From Amyelois transitella (taxonomy: Eukaryota; Arthropoda; Insecta; Lepidoptera; Pyralidae): a stretch of DNA of 64,000 bases. Position numbers and translations under genes: made by a program. Every line of letters begins with the position of its first letter. Position 1 is the first letter of the stretch. The stretch is from positions 4,020,001 through 4,084,000 of the forward strand of contig NC_083534.1 of assembly GCF_032362555.1 (NCBI RefSeq), written 5' to 3'. This document shows, piece by piece, positions 48,501 through 59,400 of the stretch. The notes below the pieces were generated by a model. It was not told the origin of the DNA. It saw only the letters and a program-made list of their open reading frames with translations, and made no database searches.

Positions 48501-50341
48501 AAAAAAAACATATGTGAAAATAACTTGGTAAACAATGAAACTAGTTTTAGGTTATGTTTTCTTTTGTTATTTCTTCAATCATTTCTGTTGTTAAGATAAA
48601 CAAAAAGAGGTTGAAATGCTTACACAAATGTTTTCACATTTCTTAATTCAGTAGAACAAAAAGAAACTGCCGACCATGATAATATCAACTTTTGGGAGAT
48701 TTCTATTGTCGGCTTGTAACCTTGTTCCATGATAAAAGCTTGATTAGTGGCTTCAAGCACTAGCGACAACTTCTGTTATGACTATAGTACTTCAATTCTT
48801 AACTAATAACAATTAAATATTTTTAGAAAAATGCAAATAAATCATAGAATAACTCGAAATAACATACAAAGCAGTGTCTTACTTATCACTCATTATGTAT
48901 GACCGCACCAACTGTGATTGGTGTTTGGGTTCTTCCGCTGCACAGATAATAAATATTTGATCTATGCAACTTTATTTATTGATTTAAAATTATAAATCAT
49001 TGTTATTTCTTTAAAATCTTTAATATGTGATGTTCTTGTGTAACAAACTTTATTTTAAAACACAACATAGATTTTTTTCGATTACTGACTGGTACCTACC
49101 CTATTAATTTATTTTCAAAATTGGTCACAAGGTATCACTTATTGACGTCACATCACTTAAATCTTATTATAACTACTGCCGCTTCTAAAGCTCATGTGTA
49201 GAAGAAGCAGCAGAACAAACTACACTGCAGCTTACCTTACGCTAGCTTGGCTTAACTTAATGATAAAATTGGGATTCAAATAGTTTTAGGTTGCTAGCCC
49301 ATTGCCTAAAAGAAGAATCCCAAGATTATAAGCCAATCCTTTAGTCGCCTTTTACGACACCCGTGGGAAAGAGATGGAGTAGTACTATTTTTTTTCTATT
49401 GGTGTCGGGAACCACATGGCACTTAATAAAATTAGACATTAGAAATATGACCATACCTGCAGTATCATATCCCCTGGTTCTATTCTTCCGTCCAATGCCA
49501 CCGCACCACCTTTCATGATACTCCCAACGTAGATACCACCATCACCGCCTTTGTTCGACTGACCCACAATAGAAATACCTAGAAAATTCACTGTATCCAT
49601 ATTCAAAGTCACAGTTATTATGTGCATAGACATTGTAGAATCGGTTATAGAGGAATACGAAGAGGTTCTGGACATCACTTGCGGCCTTTTTCGTCTTCTC
49701 TGTGGGCGTTTACGATTGCTAACTTGAAGGTGTGAGACACTGCTGCATTCAGTGAGGGCACGGTCCACTGAGGCGTTCGTATGGCGTCCGGTGGTCGTCG
49801 TAATCTCAGATTGACTGTCAAACAGGCTGGTAGAGTCCAAATCTGAACTCAAAACTGAAGCAGTTTCGTATTCCAAGCCGTGGTGAGCGTATTTTGAATG
49901 TCCATTGATTCTGAGCCCTCTGTACTTGTATTTATCGCAAGAAGCTCTGTGGCCAGGTCTCGAGCTGATCGTACTGTCCGTATCAGTGCAGGTGTCTCTT
50001 GTAAGTGGCGCAGATGGAGCTCCATGGTTGGTTTGCTTGCCTTTCCCCGCATTGCTATCAGTGCACTGCGATGCCCCGTCTGAAGGATTTGAACCCTCCG
50101 CCGACACTAACCACGACACTACACGACCGTTGAAACAAGGTAAATGCGCGTTATCGTCCACTATTTCTTCTTTCACTACACCAAAGTCATCATCCATGGA
50201 CTTGAAAAAGAATTTGTAGTTCGGCCTATTCAACTGGTTTTTGAAGTCCAATAAAGTCACTTTCTCAGGAGATATCGGAATTTTAACTAAATATGGGGTC
50301 TCCTCATCGTCTATGTAGTAAATTACTTTGGTTTCCTCCAT
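39502..50341 (-). CDS. dsh: Dishevelled (DIX, PDZ, DEP), 8 exons, 623 aa as modelled
   Basis: Exons (minus, in order): 50341-49457, 47364-47193, 46393-46193, 45750-45605, 43212-43073, 40469-40368, 40097-40015, 39644-39502 (TAA). All junctions are GT-AG and phases chain. DIX domain about residues 1-80 ([30 protein letters not shown]). Basic tract [11 protein letters not shown] (211-221) before PDZ. PDZ about 241-335 ([32 protein letters not shown]). DEP about 420-500 ([36 protein letters not shown]). A Ser/Gly-rich tail follows ([30 protein letters not shown]). It is the cytoplasmic Wnt and planar-polarity transducer, bridging Frizzled and Axin. The stop lies 2 bp before a strong donor (ACG|GTGAGT), so the true C-terminus may differ. 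Drosophila Dsh is also about 623 aa. Exons 1-7 are secure; the end is not. Confidence 0.93.
40488..42722 (+). repeat. Stacked repeats in dishevelled intron 5
   Basis: 40488-40640 is a GACGTCA-family repeat. 40655-41851 is a Helitron-like element of about 1.2 kb (starts near ACACTAATAATAAAGAGGAA, ends GCGAAGCCGGGGCGGGCCGC-TAGTA). 41852-42722 is a second, longer Helitron-like element (starts TCTATACTAATATTATAAAG, ends TCGCGGGCACAGCTAGTA). I see no Rep/helicase coding sequence in either. Confidence 0.6.
43284..43480. repeat. Foldback of two truncated (ATGT)n-tailed elements
   Basis: A forward hairpin-end half (43284-43428) is joined to a reverse hairpin-end piece (43429-43480), so both hairpin ends point outwards. 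Confidence 0.7.
43868..44450 (+). repeat. Local duplication, copy 1, with full tRNA-derived SINE (44208-44450)
   Basis: Starts CTCCGCGCAAAAAATAAAT and includes short TTATGGCAAAAACCTA tandem units, a LINE 3' tail fragment (44045-44100) and a full forward SINE. It matches 44690-45240 in the same order with small differences. Confidence 0.85.
44690..45240 (+). repeat. Local duplication, copy 2, with full tRNA-derived SINE (45009-45240)
   Basis: Same order of parts as 43868-44450. Between the copies lies a reverse (ATGT)n-tailed element (44573-44690) truncated exactly at the start of this copy. Confidence 0.85.
45350..45604 (-). repeat. Two extra copies of the dishevelled exon 4 donor junction
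   Basis: On the minus strand the exon 4 end TACGCGTCGCATATGCTCAAA followed by GTGAGTCGGTCACTG recurs at about 45535-45503 and 45410-45373 with 2-4 substitutions, separated by (TA)n/(TG)n DNA. Each copy keeps the last eight codons' worth of exon and an intact GTGAGT. Confidence 0.9.
46830..47085 (-). repeat. (ATGT)n-tailed short element, full length
   Basis: Reverse copy in dishevelled intron 2. Similar reverse copies in intron 1 are at 47665-47905 and 49255-49425; the latter ends 32 bp from the exon 1 donor. Confidence 0.75.
47906..49100. other. dishevelled intron 1, unique AT-rich part
   Basis: Apart from a forward element fragment (48090-48165), I recognise no repeat or exon here. Confidence 0.5.
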
Positions 50342-51147
50342 TTTAATGCGTTTATATTCTAATAAACAACATTTACGAACGATCTATAAATATCAGCCGC
50401 CATCACAAGAATGGCGATTAAAATAGTTCCAAAAAATTACAATACGCGACGGCACTGTTCATGTCGTTCGGATACACAATCTACCATATAAGATCATAAT
50501 CGATCGATTCAGCTGAGGGATAATGCTAGGTCCCACAGAAGGTGGAAAGGTAGGTTCAATAATATCGGCACCACCCACGTAGAACTTTAATTTTTACAGT
50601 CTACCGTCACACACAGTCATCTTGGCGTTCCAGATTCTATTTAATGCAGTTTACTTTTTGGTTGTTTTTTTTTACCAATAAATTTTTTTATGTGATTTTT
50701 CTGATAACATTTAACAAAAAACAAAATATCGCTCTGTCATTAGGGTACTGTCCTTAGTCAAATAACCTTTTTTAACGCTTGCCTGCGATTCGCAAATTGT
50801 TTCTGCTCACGTAGGTATTCACGAACATTGACAAGGCTATCTATTATTTCGGATAATCAAGAATAGAAAGACAAAAAAGGTAAGGCATGTACCCCTACAA
50901 TAGCACTCCTGTTAGCAGTACAAGAACGCCTTTTTACTACGCTTTTTTTTTTAAATTTAATACGTCGGTCAATCCGTTTGGTCATCCCTGTGCATCAATC
51001 ATTCAATTTAGGTCATTTTCTTGTACGTTGTCATTGTCATTTCAATTGTCATCGCGTTGTTTTGAATTTTACTGTTGATGTTACATTTAAAAATCTTCTT
51101 CTGAATTTCTCTAATTAAAATTAAATTATTAATATTGTAGTCTTAAA
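50342..51147. promoter_or_regulatory. Divergent promoter region between dishevelled and Spc24
   Basis: 806 bp separate the two start codons. No copy of the abundant repeat families is present. I see no clear TATA box or defined site and could not place the starts. Confidence 0.5.
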
Positions 51148-54100
51148 ATGGGGCTGGATATTAATGATTCATGGCTTCTACAAATAAATGAGCAGTTAGA
51201 TGCGTTTCGTGCGAAAGTTGATGGTAAGCCCAATAATTTATGAAACCTTCAGTTCTTGCGCTCCTTTATAAAATCTTCTTTCACGTGTAAATAAACTTAG
51301 TAGGGCTCCACTTCCTTTTAGTGATAGTAATCAAAAGTACAGTACTCATAAAATACTTGTACCATAATTTATATACACTAGAAACCTAAGTATTCAGCGT
51401 TTCATGTAACTATGAAGCTGTACATTAAAAAAAATTTTTTTTACAGAGAAAATAGAAAAAGAACAACAACAGTTAAAAGCTTGCAAAAAGAAAACTGAAT
51501 TGGAATCAAAGTTAGCTCATGAAATTAAGTTGAATGTAAGTATCTACTTGTCATATTATTTGGCATCTTCAGGAAGCATGTAACAGGGATGTGACAATCT
51601 GGACCAAACCAGGGGGTTGATGACCCTTAAATGAGATACATTTGTCTGTGCTAATAATTTATTTATTCTTTTTTTTTTGCACAAAAAACATGAGGTAGTA
51701 TTAGAATAGTGAAGGGACAACAAACTTAACTAACATTCGCATTTGTAATATTAGTAAGGATTTTATTCATCAATTAATGATTGTCGCATCTTTTCGTTTC
51801 ACAACATTGATACATACATACATATAATCACGTCTATGTCCCTTGCGGGGTAGACAGAGCCAACAGTCCTGAGCAGACTGATAGGCCACATTCAGCTATT
51901 TGGCTTTAAGATAGAATTTAGATTCAAATAGAGACAGGTTGCTAGCCCATCGCCTAAAAAACGAATCTCAAGTTTGTAAGCCTATCCCTTAGTCGCCTTT
52001 TACCACATCCACGGGAAAGAGATGGAGTGGTCCTATTCTTATTTGTACTGGTGCCGGGAACCACACGGCACTACACTTCACACAACATTGAATGAATAAT
52101 ATTATCATATGTATTCTCAGGCAGAACTGACAGAGCGTCTAGCTGAGTTGACGAGGCGAAGTGGGGAGTTGGAACGCGTGTGTGCTGCGTTTGAGTCCAA
52201 GTTGACCATAGGGGACCGCGACCAGAACCGATTGGACAATGCTAAGTGAGTCTTACGTATATAAGGGCCTTATTTCCAAAGGGTCAGGTCAAGAGTACCC
52301 GAAACCGCCGAGCTTGCATGAAGAGAGTTGTGAATGTGGATGAAGCGAAGGAAATATGCAGAGATCGTGGCAAGTGGAAAGAGGTAGTCTCTGCCTACCC
52401 CTCCAGGAAAGAGGCGTGATTTTATGTATGTATGGGTAGACAGCGTTTACAGTCTCAAAAAGAGTAAAAGCTACATTCAGCTTTGTGGCTTAATAGAACT
52501 GAGATTTTTGTACGTATTTCAGAAACTATTAATTGGTGGTTGGTAATGTATATTAGTTTGAATGCTAACCAATGCTCTTACGGTGAAGGAAAACCATCGC
52601 GAGGAAACTTTGATATTCAGGCAACTGGATGTGTAACCGTGATCCAAAAAGGGTTAAGTACCCTTATTTAGGTTGCAGAGGTCAGACGGGGAGCCTGCTT
52701 AGAGTTGAGTTCTATTGAATTTATTTTATGTTTATGTATTTGAGAAGCTTGTGTTCATTGAGTTATTTCAAATATATCTTTCATTCATTCATTCATACAT
52801 TCATCTACATTCATAACTCTCTTCATGCAAGCTCGGTCGGTTTCGGGTACTCTTGACCATACCTTTTTCTAGAACGATAAAGATTTATTAAATTAAGAAT
52901 TTCTAGATGAAATTATTATAATAATGGTTTTTTTTAATTGACAAATCAAATAAGGCTTTTGTAATTTTTTATTTTATTTTAATTTCATTCTTGTACACAT
53001 TAATTTAATTGCTTGTATATTTTTACATTGAAATTTATTTTAAATACGATATTGTACGTCCATTAGGACAAGCTCACAGCGATGATCACAAATATTTAAC
53101 AGCCTTTAACCTGTGTTGCACAAAAATTATATTTGATTTGATTTAAATTTTTCACCTTTTTCCAGAGAGACATACCAACTCGGCAAGGAGCTGACTGGTG
53201 TACGTTTTGATTTCGTCGCGCCGCCGGACGTGGCCAAGGGGTGTATCCTTTTCATAAATACACGTTTTACTTAGCTGAATGATGATCAGACCCAGAGCTC
53301 TTGAAAAAGTTAATTAGGAGACATCACTTAAATTTTAATTACTAGCTGTGCCCGCAACTTCGTCCGCGTAGAATAATTATTTTGAGCATCACTCAAGGAT
53401 GAATAATTTTCCCCGTGTTTTTTCACATTTTCCATCATTTCTTTGCTCCTTCGACGCAAAAAGAATTTTTCAATTCGAACCAGTAGTTCCTGAGATTAGC
53501 GCGTTCAAACAAACAAACTCTTCAGCTTTATAATATTAGTATATATACCTACTACCGCTTCCAAAGCGCACGTGTAGAAGAAGCGGCGGAACAAACTACG
53601 CTACAGCTGCACTGATGCTGATAAAAACTAGTCGAATAATATATTTACATGCATACATACATAAATCACGCCTTTTCCCCGGAGGGGTAGGCAGAGACCA
53701 CATCTTTCCACTTGTCATGATCCCTGCACACTTATTTCGCTTCATCCACAATAATATTTAATAGTAGCTGTGCCCGCAACTTCGTCCGCGTAGAATAATT
53801 ATTTTGACCATCATTGAAGCCCTCAAAGGTGAAAAATTCTTCCTGATTTTTTCACATTTTCCATTATTATTTCGCTCCTTATAGTCTAAGATCCGGCTGC
53901 AAAATCACTACGTTCATCGCGTAGTTAATCAAACTCACATTTTAACATACATTTATGAATAGGATAATACATAGATAATAGGGTGCCAGTCAATAAGTGG
54001 CCGCAAGTAATTTTAATTAAATTAATGTTAATTAATTTTCCAAAAAAAATTTCGTTCACTTGTTTTTTAAATAAAATATCATCCACATCATAGAAATGTA

Positions 54101-55469
54101 TGTAAAGAATTCGAAAATCAATGGGTGCCGTTACACACTCGGCCGCAACTACTACGCAGCCAGGTGTAAACAGGTAATATTTTGGTCTATTTATACGTTC
54201 ATGTCGTACGCGCATGTTTTTTATATCAAATTAAAGCTAATTTTTTTTTAATATGATGATATATCGCTGCCTGTGAATAAATGGCCGCAAATTAAGGTTG
54301 CTAGCTGTTAAAAACTCGAGGTATCCGAGATAAAGTGATAGAGAGTTAGCGCGTAACGCCACTTGTTAGACAAGGATGGCGAGTACCAGCTGTGCGAGTA
54401 TTTGAAGCCATTGCGCACGCGTCAATAGATTGGGTTCTCAGCCAGCGATGCAAACAGTAATACGAACGACTTTACATTTACTCCAAAATTATAATTAAGT
54501 AATTAAAATTCTGCAAAAAAAAAATGAAAATAAGAAAATATTTATTTCATAATAAAACATTGTTTATAAGAATAATTTAGCTGCACTGTTGAGAACCCTA
54601 TCTATACGCGTGCGCAATGGCTTCAAATACTCGCACAGCTGGTACTCGCCATCCTTGTCTAACAAGTGGCGTTACGCGCTAACTCTCTTTCACTTTATCT
54701 CGGATACCTCGAGTTTTTAACAGCTAGCAACCCTAATTTGCGGCTATTTATTCACAGGCAGCGATATATCATCATATTAAAAAAAAAATTAGCTTTAATT
54801 TGATATAAAAAACATGCGTGTACGACATGAACGTATAAATAGACCAAAATATTACCTGTTTACACCTGGCTGCGTAGTAGTTGCGGCCGAGTGTGTAACG
54901 GCACCCATTGATTTTCGAATTCTTTACATACATTTCTATGATGTGGATGATATTTTATTTAAAAAACAAGTGAACGAAATTTTTTTTGGAAAATTAATTA
55001 ACATTAATTTAATTAAAATTACTTGCGGCCACTTATTGACTGGCACCCTATTATCTATGTATTATCCTATTCATAAATGTATGTTAAAATGTGAGTTTGA
55101 TTAACTACGCGATGAACGTAGTGATTTTGCAGCCGGATCTCGTACTATTATAGTTGAAGAGTGATGTAATATAGCCTAAAGCCTTCCATAATAAATAGTC
55201 TATTCAACGCAAAAAGAATTTTTAAATTCGAACCAGTAGTTCCTGAGATTAGCGCGTTCAAACAAACAAACTCTTCAGCTTTATAATATTAGTATTAGTA
55301 TACCTATCTAATAAATTTAATTCCTTAATTTAACATATCAGATATAAAGAACTCGGCCCGTAAAATTCTACAGCCGTTCTGCATAGACACAAAGACTGAT
55401 GACAGCGAGATTCTGTGGGGGATGATGCAGTGTGCTGACAAGGAGAACACTCCAAATAATCACAATTAA
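51148..55469 (+). CDS. Spc24: Spc24, Ndc80-complex kinetochore subunit (5 exons, 164 aa)
   Basis: Exons: 51148-51223, 51447-51535, 52121-52245, 53166-53242, 55342-55469 (TAA). Phases chain. At the exon 4 donor the in-frame choice is GGGT|GTATCC; the overlapping GG|GTGTAT would hit a stop at once. Residues 1 to about 95 are a charged coiled coil (NEQLDAFRAKVDEKIEKEQQ, ELTERLAELTRRSGELERVC). The C-terminal globular part carries TGVRFDFVAPPDVAKGYIKN and FCIDTKTDDSEILWGMMQ, in the same order as the Spc24 RWD domain (W-D...KG...S...LW.L). Human Spc24 has 197 residues. Known role: with Spc25 it anchors Ndc80 to inner kinetochore receptors. Identification rests on pattern, length and coiled-coil layout, so it is good but not certain. 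Confidence 0.78.
51808..52073 (-). repeat. (ATGT)n-tailed short element, full length
   Basis: Reverse copy in Spc24 intron 2, ending 47 bp before exon 3. Confidence 0.8.
53763..55308 (-). mobile_element. Helitron-like element, split by a foldback insertion
   Basis: Left part 53763-53885 (TAGCTGTGCCCGCAACTTCG...) and right part 55148-55308 (to CAGCTTTATAATATTAGTAT) are the two halves of one reverse Helitron-like copy. Joined at TTATAGT they match the uninterrupted copies at 12505 and 36612. Confidence 0.8.
53886..55147. mobile_element. Foldback transposon with about 555-bp inverted arms
   Basis: Arms 53886-54440 and 54590-55147 are nearly identical inverted copies around a spacer of about 150 bp. 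Termini include AGATCCGGCTGCAAAATCAC, next to a small hairpin ACTACG/TTCAT/CGCGTAGT. A perfect 7-bp direct repeat TTATAGT flanks it (53879-53885 and 55148-55154). Each arm contains the same 96-codon open stretch; I recognise no transposase in it. Each arm also has three copies of a TGCC...GGCCGCAA motif. Confidence 0.85.
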
Positions 55470-56403
55470 TTATAATTAATTTTATCATTCAAGTAGTTTC
55501 ATTTTATTCCTAAGTACCTGCTTATTTTATTCCTATTTACTGAATGTAATCAAGATGTTGAAATAATTAACTTTTATAAGTTTTCTTGATGTTCCGGCAA
55601 ACGTTGTTTTGCCATATAGACGGCCTCTGTGGCGCAGCGGTAGTACGCTTGTCTGTGACACCGGAGGTCCCGGGTTCGAATCCCGGCCAGGGCGTGATGA
55701 GAAAATAACTTTTTCTGATTGGCCCGGGTCTTGGATGTTTATGTATATAAGTATTTATTATAAAATACAGTATCGTTGTGTTAGTATCTCGTAACAAAGT
55801 CTCGAACTTACTTCGAGGATAACTCGATCAGTGTAATTTGTCCCGTATATATTTATTTATTAATATAAATAATTATTTAGTAATTTCTAGTTAAAAAAGA
55901 AAATATTAGGGGTATGAAAAATAGATGTTGGCCGATTTTCGGACCTACTCAATATGCTATGCACAAAATTTCATGACAATCGGTCGAGACGTTTCGGAAG
56001 AGTACGGGAACGAACATTGTGACACGAAAATTTTATATATAAGATATATTTTTGGTTGTATTTCATTTATTATATGTATATGTATTTCATTTATTATATT
56101 GCCAATATCAAAAGTTTTAATTATTTCTTTTTTGTTTGATTTAAAATTGACAATCCATAAAAAGAAATATTTTTTTTTTATCATTTCATTACATAGTATA
56201 AAGCAACGTCTTTTCCCGCGTCTGTATGTATGTATGTAAGCTTATATCTTTAAAACTACACAACGGATGCGTTTTTTTTTTAAATAGATAGAGTGATTTA
56301 GGAGGAAGGTTAATATGTATAAATGATACCCGTGCGATTTTCAGACTGTTGTTAGAAATTTAAATAAAACAAATACATCGTAACAAAAAAAATATAATAT
56401 ATT
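55470..56403. other. Between Spc24 and WDR74 (convergent): repeats
   Basis: 55592-56040 is a reverse Helitron-like copy interrupted by a full tRNA-derived SINE (55619-55862). 56190-56335 is a decayed relative of the CACTACATAGTATAAAACAA type element. No AATAAA signal close to either stop codon was found. Confidence 0.6.
55619..55862 (+). repeat. tRNA-derived SINE, full length (family description)
   Basis: Head GGCCTCTGTGGCGCAGCGGT to GGGTTCGAATCCCGGCCAGG has pol III box A and box B. The body has TTCTGATTGGCCCGGGTCTT and GTTTATGTATATAAGTATTT; the tail has CTCGAACTTACTTCGAGG, GTGTAATTTGTCCCG and TATATTTATTTAT. The anticodon arm does not fold cleanly, so this is a SINE head rather than a working tRNA. 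Confidence 0.9.
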
Positions 56404-59400
56404 CTAAGCGTTATGGAACACGCTTTTAGCTTTCTTCTCTTTTTTCCGCTGTTCCCGTTTCTTCTTAGTCTTCTCTGTTTTCCGGAGAAGATTCCTTATC
56501 GCTTCATCGGAGTCTTCTTTCGGATTGGACTTGACTTTCTTCGTAGGAATTGGATCTGATTCGATTGGTGTTTCACTGTGAAAAAAAAATAATGATTTAT
56601 AAATGCGAACGTTATTTTGTTTGTTTGTTGTCTTTTCACGCGTTATCTTCTTAACCAATCTTCTCGAAATTTAAAATACATACATATATATAGTCATGCC
56701 TATATCCCTTGCGGGGTAGACAGAGCCAACAGTTTTGAAAAACTGAAAGGTCACGTTCAGCTGTTTGGCTATGATATACGTAATTGAGATTCAAATAGTG
56801 ACAGTTTGCCTATCACCTAAAAGAATTCCAAGTTTATAAGCATCTATCTCCCTTAGTCGCCTTTTACGACATCCACAGGAAAGACATGGAGTGATCCTAT
56901 CCTTTTTTTTATATTTGTTTTCATTTTGAGAATATTTGACTAGTTGTAGAAACTCACGTAAAATCAAGGTATGTATGAGTGTGTATGTGTGTTTGAGTGT
57001 GCGCATATACGATACTGTTTGTGTGTGTGTATGCGTGTGTGTTGTAGAATGTCACGTAATAGCAAGGTATGTGTGTATGTTTATGTATGTGTGTTTATTT
57101 GTTTGAGTGTGTACATACACGAGACTGTGTGTGTGTGTTGTAGAAACTAGCGTAACAGCATGCTATGTATGTATGTATGTGTGTTTGTTTGAGTATGTAC
57201 ATACATACACGAGACTGTTTATGTGTGTGTATGCGAGTGTGTGTTGTAGAAACTCACCCGACAGCCTCCATATCATCGAACAGCTGGTCCATCTCGTCCA
57301 ATTCCTCCGTCTTTGCCGCTTCGTCGGGTGTACGCAACAGCGGTGTGTTCCTCTCAGTCTGAGCCAATACTCTTGCTAGTTTCGATGTTAGGTAATGCTG
57401 TTTAAAAAAAAGAAGGAAAATAGTCACGTCCATATCCCTTGGCGGGGTGGACAGAGCCGATAGTATTGAAAAAAACTGATAGGCCACGTTCAGCGGTAAT
57501 GCTGTGTAAAAAAATAAGGAAAATTGTATCTACACAGGTACATGTACAGTCACGTCTATATCCCTTGCGGGGTGGACAGAGCGGACGGTCTTGAAAAAAC
57601 TGATAGGCCACGTTTAGCGGTAATGCTGTGTAAAAAAATAAGGAAAATTGTATCTACACAGGTACATGTACAGTCACGTCTATATCCCTTGCGGGGTGGA
57701 CAGAGCCGACGGTCTTGGAAAAACTGATAGGCCACGTTCAGCTTAATGATGGAATTGAGATTCATATAAAAGTGACATTCGCTAGCGCATCGCCTAAAAA
57801 GAAAGAATGCCAAGTTCAAGTTTATATGAGTACCTTAGTCGCCTTGCACGACATCCATGGCAAACACATGGAGTGGTCCAATTCTTTTTTTCTAATGCCG
57901 CCGGGAACCACACGGCGTTCATTTCAAAAACAAGCAACTCATCAACTACTTGAATTTCAATTCTATCTTAAAGCCAAACAGCTGAACGGTGGCCTATCAG
58001 TCTTTACAAGAATATTGGCTCTTTCTACCCCGCAAGGGATATAGACGTGACCATAATGTATGTATGTATGTATGGTAAATAAAAAGCTTATGGAAAAATT
58101 TTAGTCAATCTCAATGTTTATCCTGTCTATGTTTTTGTAAACCAAATTTTTTTTTTATTTAATATTTATCTACATATATCGTTATCATATATTGTATCTC
58201 TTAACTGTTTGCATTTTCTTATATGGTCTTCGTATGTAGGTACACTGTTTTTGAATTGTAGTGCAGATCGTAACCTTATAATTTTACTACTATGTATATT
58301 TTTACTACAATTTGTTATGTTGTATTTAAATAAATAAAAATAAAATTTCCTATACTAACATGTAGTTATGTATGTATCCGTGAAACCTATGCTTGGGCGA
58401 TTAGTGCGGTATGTAGGTAGCTGAAGACCTAGAATAACATATAGGCTACTTTTTATACCGGCGTTCCCGCGGGATTGATTGTTATGATAGGGTTTCCACG
58501 TGCACAAAGACGCAGGCACATACATACATATGGTCACGTCTATATCCCTTGCGGGGTAGACAGAGCCAACAGTCTTGAAAGACTAAATGGCCACGTTCAG
58601 CTATGTATTTGGCTTAATGATAGAATTGAGATTCAAATAGTGACAGGTTGCTGGCCCATCGCCTTAAAAAAGAATCCCAAGTTTGTAAGCCTATTCCCTA
58701 TTTTCGATTGACAGAGTCGCGTGATTTGCTGTTGTTAGACACTTACGGCATGGAGATATCGCCACACTCCTGTCTTGTTCCACTTACCTTACAAACCAGC
58801 TCCTTAGTATCGAACTGGTGCACCCTGAGATGTCTGTCCAGGCTGGAGCTGACCACGAGCCTCTCCCGGGGGAAGACGGCCACGTCGGTGACGGCCCCTG
58901 TTGCACCCTTGTAGCCCTTGTCAGGCTTGCCCCTGCGAAGGTCCACCAGGTGGAGCTGGCCGCGGCCGAAGCCCACCAAAACTTGGCTGGAGACGGAAAA
59001 AACAATTGGCGAAAAGTCTTCTTTCTATTGGTTTTAGTCCCGGTTGCATCCTCACCGCGGAGAGGAGCCCGGGGTGCGCCTTTGACCATGGACCCTGGAT
59101 GGAAAACCTGACTCACCTAAGTCAGGTTTTTTCACGAACCACTTAAGCATAGAAGCACCATATCTTTTCCATGGATTTCAACGTATGTTCAATGTGTAAC
59201 ATAAACATAGACTACTTTTCATCCCGGAGTGCCTTGATTGAAGATTGATTGTTAAATTATGATAGGGTTTCCACGTGGACAAAGTCGCAGGCACAGCTAG
59301 TATTATAATAATTGGTGACTCACCGCTCGTCAAAACTAGGCGTAATACAGGTGGCGGCCATTTCGAAATCCACGTTGATAACTGGTCTACGTTGGGCTCG

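Noticed and set aside
53925-54215. 96-codon open frame present identically on both arms of the foldback element (also 54814-55104)
   Set aside because: Identity follows from the inverted repeat. The peptide shows no recognisable domain and AT-rich, non-coding codon use.
55619-55700. Possible tRNA gene (also near 4701, 44208, 45009, 63190)
   Set aside because: Box A and B are present, but the anticodon stem does not pair and the same SINE body and tail follow in every copy, so these are SINE heads.
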